From positions 496,001-560,000 of the forward strand of contig NZ_CP132457.1 in NCBI RefSeq assembly GCF_032595875.1: DNA of 64,000 nucleotides, written 5' to 3'. The position numbers and the translations under genes are program-made. Positions 9,108 through 18,185 of this stretch are shown one piece after another. The stretch's first letter is position 1. Each line of letters starts with the position of its first letter. Below the pieces are notes generated by a model. It searched no databases. It was not told the DNA's origin and was given only the letters and a program-made list of their open reading frames with translations. The stretch comes from Borreliella andersonii. GTDB taxonomy: Bacteria > Spirochaetota > Spirochaetia > Borreliales > Borreliaceae.

Positions 9108-9500
9108 TTGAGCGCAAAAATATCAAATAGTATTAAAAAAAAAATTAAGAGAAATATCGGAGAAGGAAACGTTTATATACAAGCTACTTTTAATAATACT
9201 ATAGTTACTGTATCTGATATAAAGGGGAATGCTTTAGCTTGGGCAAGTGCTGGTGGGATGGGTTTTAAAGGGGCTAAAAAGTCGACCCCATATGCTGCTC
9301 AAATGACAGCAGAGTCTGCCTTAAATAAAGTGAGAGATTTTGGAATTAATTATGTTCATGTGTATATAAAAGGGCCAGGCATTGGCAGAGAGTCTGCAAT
9401 AAGGGCTATTGGTTCGATTGGTATGACTGTAAAATCAATTTCAGATATTACTCCTATTCCTCATAATGGGTGCAGACCTAAAAAAACCAGACGAGTTTAG
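9108..9500 (+). CDS. rpsK: 30S ribosomal protein S11 (uS11)
   Basis: A 130-residue S11 of the platform, next to the Shine-Dalgarno helix. [39 protein letters not shown] and the terminal [13 protein letters not shown] are diagnostic. The start is a TTG at 9108 giving MSAKIS; GGAGGG at 9098-9103 lies just upstream and decides it. An in-frame TTG at 9096 would overlap that binding site and add four residues. rpsD, usually next, is missing. Confidence 0.95.
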   Translation: MSAKISNSIKKKIKRNIGEGNVYIQATFNNTIVTVSDIKGNALAWASAGGMGFKGAKKSTPYAAQMTAESALNKVRDFGINYVHVYIKGPGIGRESAIRAIGSIGMTVKSISDITPIPHNGCRPKKTRRV

Positions 9501-9515
9501 CTAGAAGGAGTTATG

Positions 9516-10550
9516 ATGCCTGCAGAAAAGTTTTTGAAAGATTTCACTATACCTGAAAAAATTGAGTTTTTAAAAAGTCAAGGTGATGGGTCTTATGGTA
9601 AATTTACGATATATCCTTTTGAAAGGGGCTTTGGGATTACTATAGGTAATACTTTAAGGCGTGTTTTACTTTCTTCTATTGAAGGATATGCGATTACTGC
9701 TATGAGGGTTCAGTCTAACAATAAAGACTCTTCGTCGAAGGTTGTTTCAAGTGAATTTGATTTGATTCCTGGAGTTTCTGAGGATACTCTTGAGGTTATT
9801 GCTAATATTAAAAATATCCATTTGAAACTTGGAGGAGGAGAGCAAAGAAAGACAATAAACTTTAGTGTTAGCGGCAAAGATACTAATGTTTTGAAAGCTT
9901 CTCATTTTGAAAGAGATGGAGTTGAGGTTTTTAATAAAGATTTAATTATAGCTACTTTATCACACGATGTGAATTTAGATCTTGAATTTCAAATTAATTA
10001 TGGTAGGGGGTATGTGTCTTCTGAGCAAAATGCTAAGTATTTAGAAGAAGTTAATGTTATTGCTTTAGATTCTATATTTTCGCCTATAGAGAAAGTTTCG
10101 TATTCTGTGGAAGATACTAGGGTTGGTCAAAGATCAGATTATGACAAGCTTGTAATGGAAATTTGGACTACAGGTGTGATTTCTGCCAAGGATGCAATAA
10201 AAAAGGCTGCATCAATAGTAAGAGAGTTTTTGTTTCCCCTTGTTGATTTTGAAGACAATGTTAATACATCTTTTGAGAAATCAAAATCAGAAAGCTCTAA
10301 CTTACTTGATATGAGTATTGAGAAATTAAATTTATCAGTCAGATCTTTAAATTGTTTGGCTAAAGAAAATGTTAAGACTTTAGGTGAACTTATTAGTAAA
10401 AACGCAGAAGAGCTTTCTAAAGCTAGAAATTTTGGGAAAAAGAGTTTAGAGGAGATAATCGAGAAACTTGGTTCTTATCGATTATATTTAGGAATGTCTA
10501 AAGAAGATGCTCTATCTGTATTGAGTAAGAATGTTAAGATATCTGAATAA
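9516..10550 (+). CDS. rpoA: DNA-directed RNA polymerase subunit alpha
   Basis: RpoA dimerises to nucleate core RNA polymerase, and its C-terminal domain contacts upstream promoter DNA and activators. The N-domain shows PFERGFGITIGNTLRRVLLSSIEGYA at about residues 35-60; the C-domain (about 265-325) has SIEKLNLSVRSLNCL and the FGKKSLEEIIEKL helix. Two ATGs in tandem (9513, 9516) are possible starts. The second sits 5 bp after GGAG and is better spaced, giving 344 residues. It directly follows rpsK, with rpsD absent. Confidence 0.97.
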   Translation: MPAEKFLKDFTIPEKIEFLKSQGDGSYGKFTIYPFERGFGITIGNTLRRVLLSSIEGYAITAMRVQSNNKDSSSKVVSSEFDLIPGVSEDTLEVIANIKNIHLKLGGGEQRKTINFSVSGKDTNVLKASHFERDGVEVFNKDLIIATLSHDVNLDLEFQINYGRGYVSSEQNAKYLEEVNVIALDSIFSPIEKVSYSVEDTRVGQRSDYDKLVMEIWTTGVISAKDAIKKAASIVREFLFPLVDFEDNVNTSFEKSKSESSNLLDMSIEKLNLSVRSLNCLAKENVKTLGELISKNAEELSKARNFGKKSLEEIIEKLGSYRLYLGMSKEDALSVLSKNVKISE

Positions 10551-10571
10551 AAGGAGAGTTTAGACTGTTTC

Positions 10572-10943
10572 ATGAAAACAAAATTAGGTTTTAATAGATT
10601 AAGTAGGAAGTCTAGTCACAGAAGAGCACTTTTAAAAAATATGGTAATTTCTTTTTTAAGGCATGAAAAAATTTCTTCTACTAAGGCAAAGTTGTTTGAA
10701 GTTAAAAGATTTGCTGAAAGATTGATTACAAGGGCAAAAGTTGATACTGTGCATAATAGGCGAGAATTATCAAAATTTGTACACGATAAATATATTTTAA
10801 ATAAGCTATTTACCAAAATTTCTCCTGTTTTTAGGCAAAGAAGTGGTGGATATACTCGGATGATTAAATTAGGAAAAAGATATGGAGATGCGGCTGAAAT
10901 GGCTATTTTAGAATTAGTTGAAAAGCCTTTAAAAGTTGAATAA
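10572..10943 (+). CDS. rplQ: 50S ribosomal protein L17 (bL17)
   Basis: A 123-residue L17, the last gene of the ribosomal cluster. The N-terminal [19 protein letters not shown] and the C-terminal [25 protein letters not shown] are characteristic. The 72 bp after it contain only a weak, imperfect inverted repeat around 10961-10998 with no clear T-run, so a transcription stop before rny is not obvious. Confidence 0.97.
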   Translation: MKTKLGFNRLSRKSSHRRALLKNMVISFLRHEKISSTKAKLFEVKRFAERLITRAKVDTVHNRRELSKFVHDKYILNKLFTKISPVFRQRSGGYTRMIKLGKRYGDAAEMAILELVEKPLKVE

Positions 10944-11015
10944 TTAATAATTTGAGCGCACTGTTTTAAAGATTAAATTTTAAATTGCTTTTAAACAGCA
11001 TAGGAGTTAAATGAT

Positions 11016-12548
11016 ATGATATATATTATTTTTTCTTCTATTTTTGCTGGCTTTATATTAGGATTTTTAGTAAGAGTTTTTTTAGGTAGGTTGTCTTTAT
11101 TAGGTTTAGAAAAAAAACTGAAAAAAGTAAGAGTAGAATCACAATTAGAGATAGAAAATGAAAGAAGGCAAATTATTGCTAATGCAAAATCTCAAATGCT
11201 TAAAGAAAAAAACCAGCAAGATAGGGATATAAGAGATCGGAAAAATGAGATTGTTAATTTAGAAAAGAGATTATTACAAAGAGAAGAAACCTTAGATAAG
11301 AGAATATCTGCTCTTGATAAACAGCAGTCTAGAGTTGATTTTAAGATTAAAGAATTGGAACAAAAAGAAAAAGTAATAAGAGAAAAAGAAGCTGATCTTG
11401 TTAAAAGATTGGAAAATATTTCTGGGCTTACAAGAGAAGATGCAAGAAAGATTGTAATTGAAAAAGTTGAGCATGAGTCTAAAAGAGATGCTCAAGTTAT
11501 TATCAATAAAAGTGAACAAGAAGCACAGTTATTAGCAGATAAGGTTGCAAAAGATATTTTAGTATCTACTATGCAGCGTATTGTTACGGAGGTAAGTTCT
11601 GAGTTTACAGTAGCTTCTGTTGAACTACCTAGTGATGAGATGAAAGGTAGGATTATAGGTAAAGAAGGGCGCAATATTAGGGCTCTTGAAACTTTAATAG
11701 GAGCAGATATCATTATTGATGATACGCCTGAAGCTGTTGTTATATCTTGCTTTGATCCAATAAGAAAAGAGCTTGCTAAGAGGACCTTAGAAAGGCTTGT
11801 TACAGATGGCAGAATTCATCCTGCTAGGATTGAAGAAGTTGTATATAATGTTACCAATGAGATAAATAGTATTATTCAAGAAGAAGGTGAGAAGGTGGTT
11901 TTTGACCTTAATATACATGGGCTTGATAAAAGGCTTATTAGAGGGTTGGGAAGGCTTTACTTTAGAAGTAGTTATGGTCAAAATGTTTTAAGCCACTCTA
12001 AAGAAACAGCTATCATAGGGGAAATTTTAGCTAAAGAGATGAAATTGGATCCTGTTGTAGTAAAAAGAGCGTGTCTTTTGCATGATATTGGTAAAGGGAT
12101 AGAAAGTATTTCTGAGAATAGCGAAGGGCATGCTATTACTGGTGCTGAACTTGCTCAAAGTTGCGGAGAGAGCGAAGTTGTTGTTAATGCTATTGCTGCA
12201 CATCATAATGAGGTGAAGCCCGAGAGTCTTGAGGCTATTGTGGTTCAAATAGCAGATGCCATTTCAGCATCTCGTCCTGGAGCAAGAAGGGAAAGTTTAA
12301 ATAACTATATAAATAGACTTAAAAGACTTGAAGACATTGCATATAGTTTTGAGGGTGTTCAAAAATGTTATGCTATTCAGGCTGGTCGTGAAGTTAGAAT
12401 TATTGTTGACAATGCCCTGATTAATGATGATAGATCAATTTTACTTGCAAGAGATATTGCTAAGAAGATAGAAGCTGAAATGAGATATCCTGGAAAAATT
12501 AAAGTTACAATTATTCGTGAAACCAGAGTTATTGAATATGCAAGATAG
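11016..12548 (+). CDS. rny: Ribonuclease Y
   Basis: RNase Y is a membrane-anchored endoribonuclease that starts mRNA decay. The 510-residue protein has an N-terminal membrane segment (about 2-23), a long charged coiled coil (about 35-180), a KH domain with GRIIGKEGRNIRALE (about 208-225) and an HD domain containing CLLHDIGKG for metal binding. Length and order match the Bacillus enzyme. The start ATG at 11016 follows AGGAG at 11002-11006; the ATG at 11011 is stopped at once. It overlaps the next gene by 11 bp. Confidence 0.97.
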   Translation: MIYIIFSSIFAGFILGFLVRVFLGRLSLLGLEKKLKKVRVESQLEIENERRQIIANAKSQMLKEKNQQDRDIRDRKNEIVNLEKRLLQREETLDKRISALDKQQSRVDFKIKELEQKEKVIREKEADLVKRLENISGLTREDARKIVIEKVEHESKRDAQVIINKSEQEAQLLADKVAKDILVSTMQRIVTEVSSEFTVASVELPSDEMKGRIIGKEGRNIRALETLIGADIIIDDTPEAVVISCFDPIRKELAKRTLERLVTDGRIHPARIEEVVYNVTNEINSIIQEEGEKVVFDLNIHGLDKRLIRGLGRLYFRSSYGQNVLSHSKETAIIGEILAKEMKLDPVVVKRACLLHDIGKGIESISENSEGHAITGAELAQSCGESEVVVNAIAAHHNEVKPESLEAIVVQIADAISASRPGARRESLNNYINRLKRLEDIAYSFEGVQKCYAIQAGREVRIIVDNALINDDRSILLARDIAKKIEAEMRYPGKIKVTIIRETRVIEYAR

Positions 12549-13326
12549 CGCTATTAAAACCTTGATAATTGGGGATATAATAGGTGAGAGTGGATTAAAA
12601 AAAGTTTTTTTTAATCTTAAAAACATTAAGAATAAACATAGAATAGATTTGGTAATTGCTAATGGAGAAAATTCTTCGAATGGTTTTGGAATAACTCCAG
12701 AAATAGCAAATAATCTTTTTAGATCAGGTGTTAATGTTATTACTACGGGTAATCATGTTTATTCTAATTACAAGATAAATGATTACCTAAATAAGCAAAC
12801 ATATATCTTAAGGCCAAATAATTTTTCAGATTTATTAGATGGGCATGGTTATTGTTTTTTAACTATTAAAGATGAAAAGATTGCTGTTATAAATGTTCAA
12901 GGGGTTTTAAATATGAATTTTATTGTTAAGAATCCTTTTGATAATACAAAAAAATTGATTAATGTGCTCAGTAATAAGGCTAGAACCATTTTTGTTGATT
13001 TTCATGCTGAGAGCAATTATGAAAAAGAAAGTTTTGGATATTTTTTAAATGGTTTTGTAACGGGTGTAGTTGGTACTCATACCCATGTTATGACTCAAGA
13101 TGAAAGAATATTGTCAAAAGGGACTGCCTATATTAGTGATATTGGGATGACAGGTGGATTAAATTCTGTAATAGGATTTAATCCCGATATTTCTCTTAAG
13201 GGTTTGCTTGAATATACTTCTTTAAGGGCTGAAGTTGTAGAAGATGATACAATTTTACAAGGAGTTATTATTACTTCTGATTTAAAGACAGGCCGCGCTT
13301 TAAAAATTGAAAGGATTCAGAAATAA
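12538..13326 (+). CDS. YmdB-family metallophosphoesterase
   Basis: A 262-residue calcineurin-like phosphoesterase of the YmdB type, 2',3'-cyclic-nucleotide phosphodiesterases with a di-metal centre. GD at residues 12-13, NGEN at 42-45, TTGNH, VDFHAE and GTHTHV supply the expected metal ligands. The usual LGNHTWD motif reads TTGNHVYS. The ATG at 12538, inside the end of rny, is preferred to an in-frame GTG at 12517. In Bacillus and Mycoplasma ymdB also follows rny, so a shared role in RNA turnover is likely. Confidence 0.9.
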   Translation: MQDSAIKTLIIGDIIGESGLKKVFFNLKNIKNKHRIDLVIANGENSSNGFGITPEIANNLFRSGVNVITTGNHVYSNYKINDYLNKQTYILRPNNFSDLLDGHGYCFLTIKDEKIAVINVQGVLNMNFIVKNPFDNTKKLINVLSNKARTIFVDFHAESNYEKESFGYFLNGFVTGVVGTHTHVMTQDERILSKGTAYISDIGMTGGLNSVIGFNPDISLKGLLEYTSLRAEVVEDDTILQGVIITSDLKTGRALKIERIQK

Positions 13327-14098
13327 TTTATTAAACATACTTTGTAAAAGGTATCCAGAAAAAACACGAGAAGAATTAATGATCTTAATTCTAAAAGGTA
13401 ATATATATGTAAATTCTCATAAAGAAAAAAATCCTAAAATGTTAATAAACAAAACAAGTAAAATAGATTTATTTGAGAATACTTGTCAAACATTTGTATC
13501 AAGAGGAGGGTATAAGCTTTTAGAAGCTATTAAAGGTTTTGAGATCGAAGTTAAAAATAAAATTTGTATTGATGTTGGTTCTTCAACCGGTGGTTTTACC
13601 GATTGTTTGTTGCAGTGTGGTGCCAATTTTGTTTATTCTATTGATGTAGGTATTAATCAACTTTCTTATAAGTTGAGAATTGATCCAAGAGTTAAAGTTT
13701 TAGAAAGAACTAATATTTTTGATGTTACAGAGTTTAATATTGTTCCTAATTTTGCCGTTGTAGATGTTTCTTTTAGATCATCAATAAGTATATGTGTAAA
13801 TTTAATAGATAAACTTTCTGATAATTTTATTATAGTTTTGATTAAACCTCAGTTTGAGTTTAAAAGTTTAAATTTAGATGTAGAAAATTTTAATGGTATT
13901 GTGAATGGTAAGTATTTGAAGATAATTTTGCAAAGGGTGATTGAAAAATTCTATAAAAATAAATTACAAGTTAAAAATATATTGAAGTTAAAAACTAAAG
14001 GTAAAAAGGGTAATCAAGAATTCATGTTTTTAGTTGTTAAGTCGAATTTTTTAGATATTGCAAGTTCTATGCAATTGCTTAACAATATTGAATTTTAA
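13307..14098 (+). CDS. tlyA: TlyA-family rRNA methyltransferase (S4 + FtsJ fold)
   Basis: A 263-residue protein with an N-terminal S4-like RNA-binding domain (about 10-60) and an FtsJ-type SAM-dependent methyltransferase domain. The SAM motif ICIDVGSSTGGFTDCLLQ starts near residue 85, and YSIDVG and NFAVVDVSF follow. TlyA in mycobacteria 2'-O-methylates rRNA and affects capreomycin sensitivity; older spirochaete annotations call it a hemolysin. The start is a TTG overlapping the previous gene by 20 bp with only a weak binding site, so the exact start is uncertain. It meets the next gene tail to tail with a 4-bp overlap. Confidence 0.88.
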   Translation: MKGFRNNLLNILCKRYPEKTREELMILILKGNIYVNSHKEKNPKMLINKTSKIDLFENTCQTFVSRGGYKLLEAIKGFEIEVKNKICIDVGSSTGGFTDCLLQCGANFVYSIDVGINQLSYKLRIDPRVKVLERTNIFDVTEFNIVPNFAVVDVSFRSSISICVNLIDKLSDNFIIVLIKPQFEFKSLNLDVENFNGIVNGKYLKIILQRVIEKFYKNKLQVKNILKLKTKGKKGNQEFMFLVVKSNFLDIASSMQLLNNIEF

Positions 14099-14862
14099 TA
14101 TTTATCTAAAGTTTTTTTATTTAATATTCCTGAGAAATTTAAGTTTAATTCTTCAAGTATTATGGGATTATTTTCTATTGTTAAAATTATTCCATTAATT
14201 CCGTTAATTCCAAGACATGTTAAGGTTATTTGAGCGATTTGATTAATTATTCCTTCAATTCCAAAACTATTTTCATAAAATTCTTTAGATAAGTTTATTT
14301 TTGCAATTCCTTCGCTTAGGTTTAAATTTAAAAGCTTGGTTTTTATAGGAATTAAGCTTAAAAAATTATTTTTTAGCTCGTATTCATTTGGTCCTTTAAT
14401 TAAAGATTTTAATGTTTCTTCAAGAATATTTTTGTCGTAAAATATAGCTCTTTTTACAGTTTGTCTTAAAAAATAACCTTCTGGGGTTACTTTTATAAAA
14501 TAAAGTTTAATAATTTTTTTGTTTTTAGGGTTATTATTTCTTTGGTTTTGTTTGAGTTCTTCTTCAAGTTTTTTTATTTCTGGTGGTTGGATTAAAAAGC
14601 TTTCATTTTTAAGTATTTTTATATTTGTATTTTTGGTGGTTTTTTTAGCGTCAATTAATTTATTATCTTGTGTTTGGTTTGACTCGAAGAAACTGTTATC
14701 GTAATTTTTTTCTTTAAAAATATTCATAATAAGTGGATTTTTAATTATTAAAAGCACACTAATTATTGTTAAAACAATAGCAATTAAAATTAAAAGTATG
14801 TCTGATTTTATTGAGCCTGAACTTTTTTTTCTTTTCAATATAAACCCATGTGTAATTGGCAT
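14095..14862 (-). CDS. GerMN-domain membrane protein
   Basis: A 255-residue protein with one N-terminal membrane segment (about 21-45, rich in Leu and Ile), a charged linker (about 50-105) and a C-terminal GerMN domain (about 110-245). In the GerMN part the IKGPNEYELKNNFLSLIP and GIAKINLSKEF patterns fit the family. GerMN domains occur in spore germination GerM and in exported wall-associated proteins; the role here is unknown, though an extracytoplasmic location is likely. No good ribosome-binding site precedes the ATG. It is divergent from der. Confidence 0.75.
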   Translation of the reverse strand: MPITHGFILKRKKSSGSIKSDILLILIAIVLTIISVLLIIKNPLIMNIFKEKNYDNSFFESNQTQDNKLIDAKKTTKNTNIKILKNESFLIQPPEIKKLEEELKQNQRNNNPKNKKIIKLYFIKVTPEGYFLRQTVKRAIFYDKNILEETLKSLIKGPNEYELKNNFLSLIPIKTKLLNLNLSEGIAKINLSKEFYENSFGIEGIINQIAQITLTCLGINGINGIILTIENNPIILEELNLNFSGILNKKTLDKY

Positions 14863-14922
14863 AAATACTAATATTTGCTATTATAATGGAAATATCGGAA
14901 TAAATAAAGAGGTGTATCTGCT

Positions 14923-16227
14923 TTGCTTAGTAGTTATAAAAAGGTTCTTATTGTTGGTAGGCCAAATGTAGGCAAATCTGCTTTATTTAATCGAATTTTA
15001 GATACAAAAAGAAGTATTACTGAGAGTACTTGCGGTGTTACTAGAGATTTAGTTGAAGAGGTTTGTAAGGTTGATTCTTTTAATTTTAAATTAATTGATA
15101 CTGGTGGGTTTACGATCTTAAAAGATGAAATTAGCAAAATTGTTGTGCAAAAGGTTTTAAGCTCTTTAGAAAAGGTCGATTTAATTTTATTGGTTTTAGA
15201 TATTAATGAAATTTTACTTGAAGATTATCAGATTATTGAAAGACTAAGAAAGTATAGCAGTAAGGTAGTTTTGGTTTTAAACAAGGTAGATACTAAAGAT
15301 AAGGAATGTTTAGCTCATGAATTTCATAATTTAGGGTTCAAGCGCTATTTTCTAGTTAGTGCAGTTCATTGTCGAGGCATTACTAAGCTTAGAGATTTTT
15401 TAAAAGTGGAAGTTGGTGAAGCTAATGTTGAGAATGGAGTTGATATTAAGGTTGGAATTATAGGTAAACCCAATTCGGGCAAATCTACTCTTATTAATTA
15501 TTTATCCGGAAATGAAATTGCAATTGTTTCGGATCAACCCGGTACTACTAGAGATTTTATTAAAACTAAGTTTACTAGAAATGGTAAAGTTTTTGAGGTT
15601 ATTGATACAGCTGGGATAAGGCGAAGGGCAAGAGTAAATGAAATTGTTGAATATTATTCTGTTAATAGGGCATTAAAAGTAATTGATATGGTAGATATTG
15701 TGTTTTTGTTGATTGATGTTAAAGAAGAATTGACTTCTCAGGATAAAAAAATTGCGCATTATGCTACTAGAAAAGGGAAAGCAATTATTATTGTGTTTAG
15801 CAAATGGGATCTTGTAGAGGAATCTAAAGGTTATTTTGAAGCCTTAAAGAGCCGTTTTAAGGTTTTTTTCCCTATTTTAAATTTTGCTCCTATATTTAAA
15901 ATTTCCGTTCATAAAAAGATAGGTCTAGATTCTCTTTTTAAAGAATCTTTTAAGTTAAAGGATCAGCTAGAGCTTAAAACCAGTACTTCAGATCTAAATA
16001 AAATGTTAAATTTATGGGTCAAAGATTATCATTTAAATATTTCTCATAAAATCAAATATATTACACAAGTTAGTACTAATCCTGTTAAGTTTATTCTTTT
16101 TGCAAATAAAATAAAGAATTTTCCCAATTCTTACTATAATTATTTAGTAAATAATTTGCGTAAAATTGGGCATAAAAATATTCCAATTTTAGTAGAATTA
16201 AAGGAAAAAATAAGAGATTTAAAGTGA
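14923..16227 (+). CDS. der: Ribosome assembly GTPase Der (EngA)
   Basis: Der is an essential tandem GTPase that helps mature the large ribosomal subunit. The 434-residue protein has a first G domain with GRPNVGKSALFN and LIDTGG, a second with GKPNSGKSTLINYL and VIDTAGIRR, and a C-terminal KH-like domain. Both domains keep the NK/SKWD base-recognition motif. The start is TTG with AAAGAGG upstream at 14906-14912. A TATAAT at 14882-14887 is a plausible -10 element, although no good -35 is visible at the right distance. The stop overlaps the next start by 4 bp. Confidence 0.97.
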   Translation: MLSSYKKVLIVGRPNVGKSALFNRILDTKRSITESTCGVTRDLVEEVCKVDSFNFKLIDTGGFTILKDEISKIVVQKVLSSLEKVDLILLVLDINEILLEDYQIIERLRKYSSKVVLVLNKVDTKDKECLAHEFHNLGFKRYFLVSAVHCRGITKLRDFLKVEVGEANVENGVDIKVGIIGKPNSGKSTLINYLSGNEIAIVSDQPGTTRDFIKTKFTRNGKVFEVIDTAGIRRRARVNEIVEYYSVNRALKVIDMVDIVFLLIDVKEELTSQDKKIAHYATRKGKAIIIVFSKWDLVEESKGYFEALKSRFKVFFPILNFAPIFKISVHKKIGLDSLFKESFKLKDQLELKTSTSDLNKMLNLWVKDYHLNISHKIKYITQVSTNPVKFILFANKIKNFPNSYYNYLVNNLRKIGHKNIPILVELKEKIRDLK

Positions 16228-17483
16228 AATATATATTTTTATTCTTAATATTTAAGAGTCTAAATCTTTTTGCGATTGAGAGTTTTTTTTATGATTTTGA
16301 TGTAAGGACTAAATATTCAAAATATTTTAATTCAAGTTATGTACAAAAAAAAATAAGTCCAATAAAACATTTTATTACAGAAGATTATTACATTGAAGTT
16401 TCAAGTGAAGTTTCTTCGGAATATGTTTATTATTCTTTTTTTAATAAAAAAAAGAATGTAGATTATATTTTTCCAGGGTCTTATGTGATTAAAGTAGGCA
16501 AAGAGGGTATTGAGCAGATAAAAATATTTTTTATAAACAGAGGGGATACGTTTATTAGAATAAAGTCAGCAAAATTTTCTTCTAGTGCTGATTTTTATTT
16601 AGTAAATACTTTAATTTATAAAGACGTTAAATTGCCTTTTAAGATTGAAGAAATTGCGGTAATTTCTCTTGGCAATATAATAAAATATATTGGCAAGGTT
16701 ATTGATTTTAGATATTTTATTCCTGAATATTTTGATATTTATAAAAATATTTCTAATATGGTAAATGGTTTAAGAAGATCTTTTGCATCTTTTCCTATTG
16801 CTGAGGTTGTTGATGGTGCAATGGATGAGTATGGGAAAATGGTTTATATAGAAACTGGGTTGTTGCAAAAAGATCCTGTGGGGTTTAATTGCTCAGGATT
16901 TGTTAAGTGGGTGGCGGACTCGATTTATAAGTCAATTACAGGACGACTTTTAAAAATTGATGATCTTAAGCTTAGGCATATTGGTGTTAGGGGCAGTGGT
17001 TTTACTAGAAGTCAGGAATTTAATAAGGATCCTTTTTTTGGTCTTGATTGGATTCGTAATATTGCTTATAGGATAAATAATATTAATGTAGATTTAAATT
17101 TATCTAAAATTAAGGAGAATGATGTCAATAATATTAAGTTTTTTGATTATATTGACAATCGTGGTTATGAAATTGAAAATTTAGAGTTTCTATTATATAG
17201 TCTGGCTATAGATGAGCCTGGATATATTTATTTAGGATCTATTAGTACGAGTGTTAACAATTTGTCAAGCATGGTGCTTCATAAGCATGTTGTTTTGTTT
17301 CTTCCATTTCTTGATGAAAATAGGATTTTTAGGGTTTCTGTTGACGAGGTTAATGCTGAAACTTCAATCAAGTCTATCCAGAAAAGATATCCAAAATCTT
17401 ATATTCATTTAGTTAGAGTTAAGGTTCCTGAAAATTTACCAATAGTTTTTATACCTATAAAGGCGAATAATCAATCCCCATGA
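16224..17483 (+). CDS. Exported NlpC/P60-like protein, function unknown
   Basis: A 419-residue protein with a short signal peptide (hydrophobic about 3-17, then IES). The first half is not recognised. The segment around residues 194-230, with EVVDGAMDEYG and FNCSGFVKWV, resembles the cysteine motif of NlpC/P60 wall hydrolases, where the usual form is DCSGFV. C223 would be the nucleophile, and H353 or H355 in VLHKHVVLFLP could be the catalytic histidine. NlpC/P60 enzymes cut peptide bonds in peptidoglycan. The start is GTG overlapping der by 4 bp, and the next gene overlaps its end by 4 bp, so the three are probably one operon. Confidence 0.6.
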   Translation: MKYIFLFLIFKSLNLFAIESFFYDFDVRTKYSKYFNSSYVQKKISPIKHFITEDYYIEVSSEVSSEYVYYSFFNKKKNVDYIFPGSYVIKVGKEGIEQIKIFFINRGDTFIRIKSAKFSSSADFYLVNTLIYKDVKLPFKIEEIAVISLGNIIKYIGKVIDFRYFIPEYFDIYKNISNMVNGLRRSFASFPIAEVVDGAMDEYGKMVYIETGLLQKDPVGFNCSGFVKWVADSIYKSITGRLLKIDDLKLRHIGVRGSGFTRSQEFNKDPFFGLDWIRNIAYRINNINVDLNLSKIKENDVNNIKFFDYIDNRGYEIENLEFLLYSLAIDEPGYIYLGSISTSVNNLSSMVLHKHVVLFLPFLDENRIFRVSVDEVNAETSIKSIQKRYPKSYIHLVRVKVPENLPIVFIPIKANNQSP

Positions 17484-18166
17484 TTAAAGCTGTAGTATTT
17501 GATTTAGATGGCACTTTATATCCTGAGGCAGATAGAAATAAACTAATGTTTTTTGAATTTTTAACTAATATTAAATTTTTTTTGGCTTTTAAACAGATTA
17601 GAAAAAAAATACGAATTTTACAAAGCAATCAATTTTCACCTTCAAATAGAGATGAACTTTTTTCTCTTCAGGTTAAAATGCTTTCTGATTATTTGAATTT
17701 TGATGAGAATCGATGTGCTTTTTTGTTAAACAAAATATATTACAGTCAGATTTTTAGTGATAAATTTAAAAAACTCAAGCCATATCTTGGAGTACAAGAT
17801 TTAATTTATTGGCTGAAATTTAAGGGAATAAAATTAGGTGTAATGTCAGACTTTCCTATTTTAGGTCGTGTCAAAAATTTATTGGGTATTCAAGACAGTT
17901 TTTGGGATATTCTTTATTCTTCCGAAGATACTGGATATTTAAAGCCACACAAAGCACCTTTTTTAAAAGTTATTGAGGATTTAAATTTAAGTAGTAATAA
18001 TATTTTGTATGTGGGCAATTCTTATGAGTATGACATTTTGGGTGCTAAAAATGTTTCAATGAAAGCAGCTTTTTTTTCAAAAAAGAATATAAATTACAAG
18101 GGGATGATTGATTTTATTTTTAATGATTATAAAGACTTAAGAGAATATATACGTTTGAATATATAG
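17480..18166 (+). CDS. HAD-superfamily hydrolase
   Basis: A 228-residue phosphatase-like protein of the haloacid dehalogenase superfamily. Motif I is VVFDLDGTLYP (D8 nucleophile, D10), motif II is the VMSDF region, motif III is the lysine in KPHKAPF, and motif IV is YVGNSYEYDILGAKN. The helical cap between residues 20 and 90 places it in subclass I. The substrate cannot be told from sequence. It overlaps the preceding gene by 4 bp, which suggests cotranslation. Confidence 0.88.
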   Translation: MIKAVVFDLDGTLYPEADRNKLMFFEFLTNIKFFLAFKQIRKKIRILQSNQFSPSNRDELFSLQVKMLSDYLNFDENRCAFLLNKIYYSQIFSDKFKKLKPYLGVQDLIYWLKFKGIKLGVMSDFPILGRVKNLLGIQDSFWDILYSSEDTGYLKPHKAPFLKVIEDLNLSSNNILYVGNSYEYDILGAKNVSMKAAFFSKKNINYKGMIDFIFNDYKDLREYIRLNI

Positions 18167-18185
18167 AATATGGGTAAAATATTTT

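Noticed and set aside
10944..11015. Terminator after rplQ
   Set aside because: The inverted repeat around 10961-10998 is imperfect and no T-run follows, so I could not support it.
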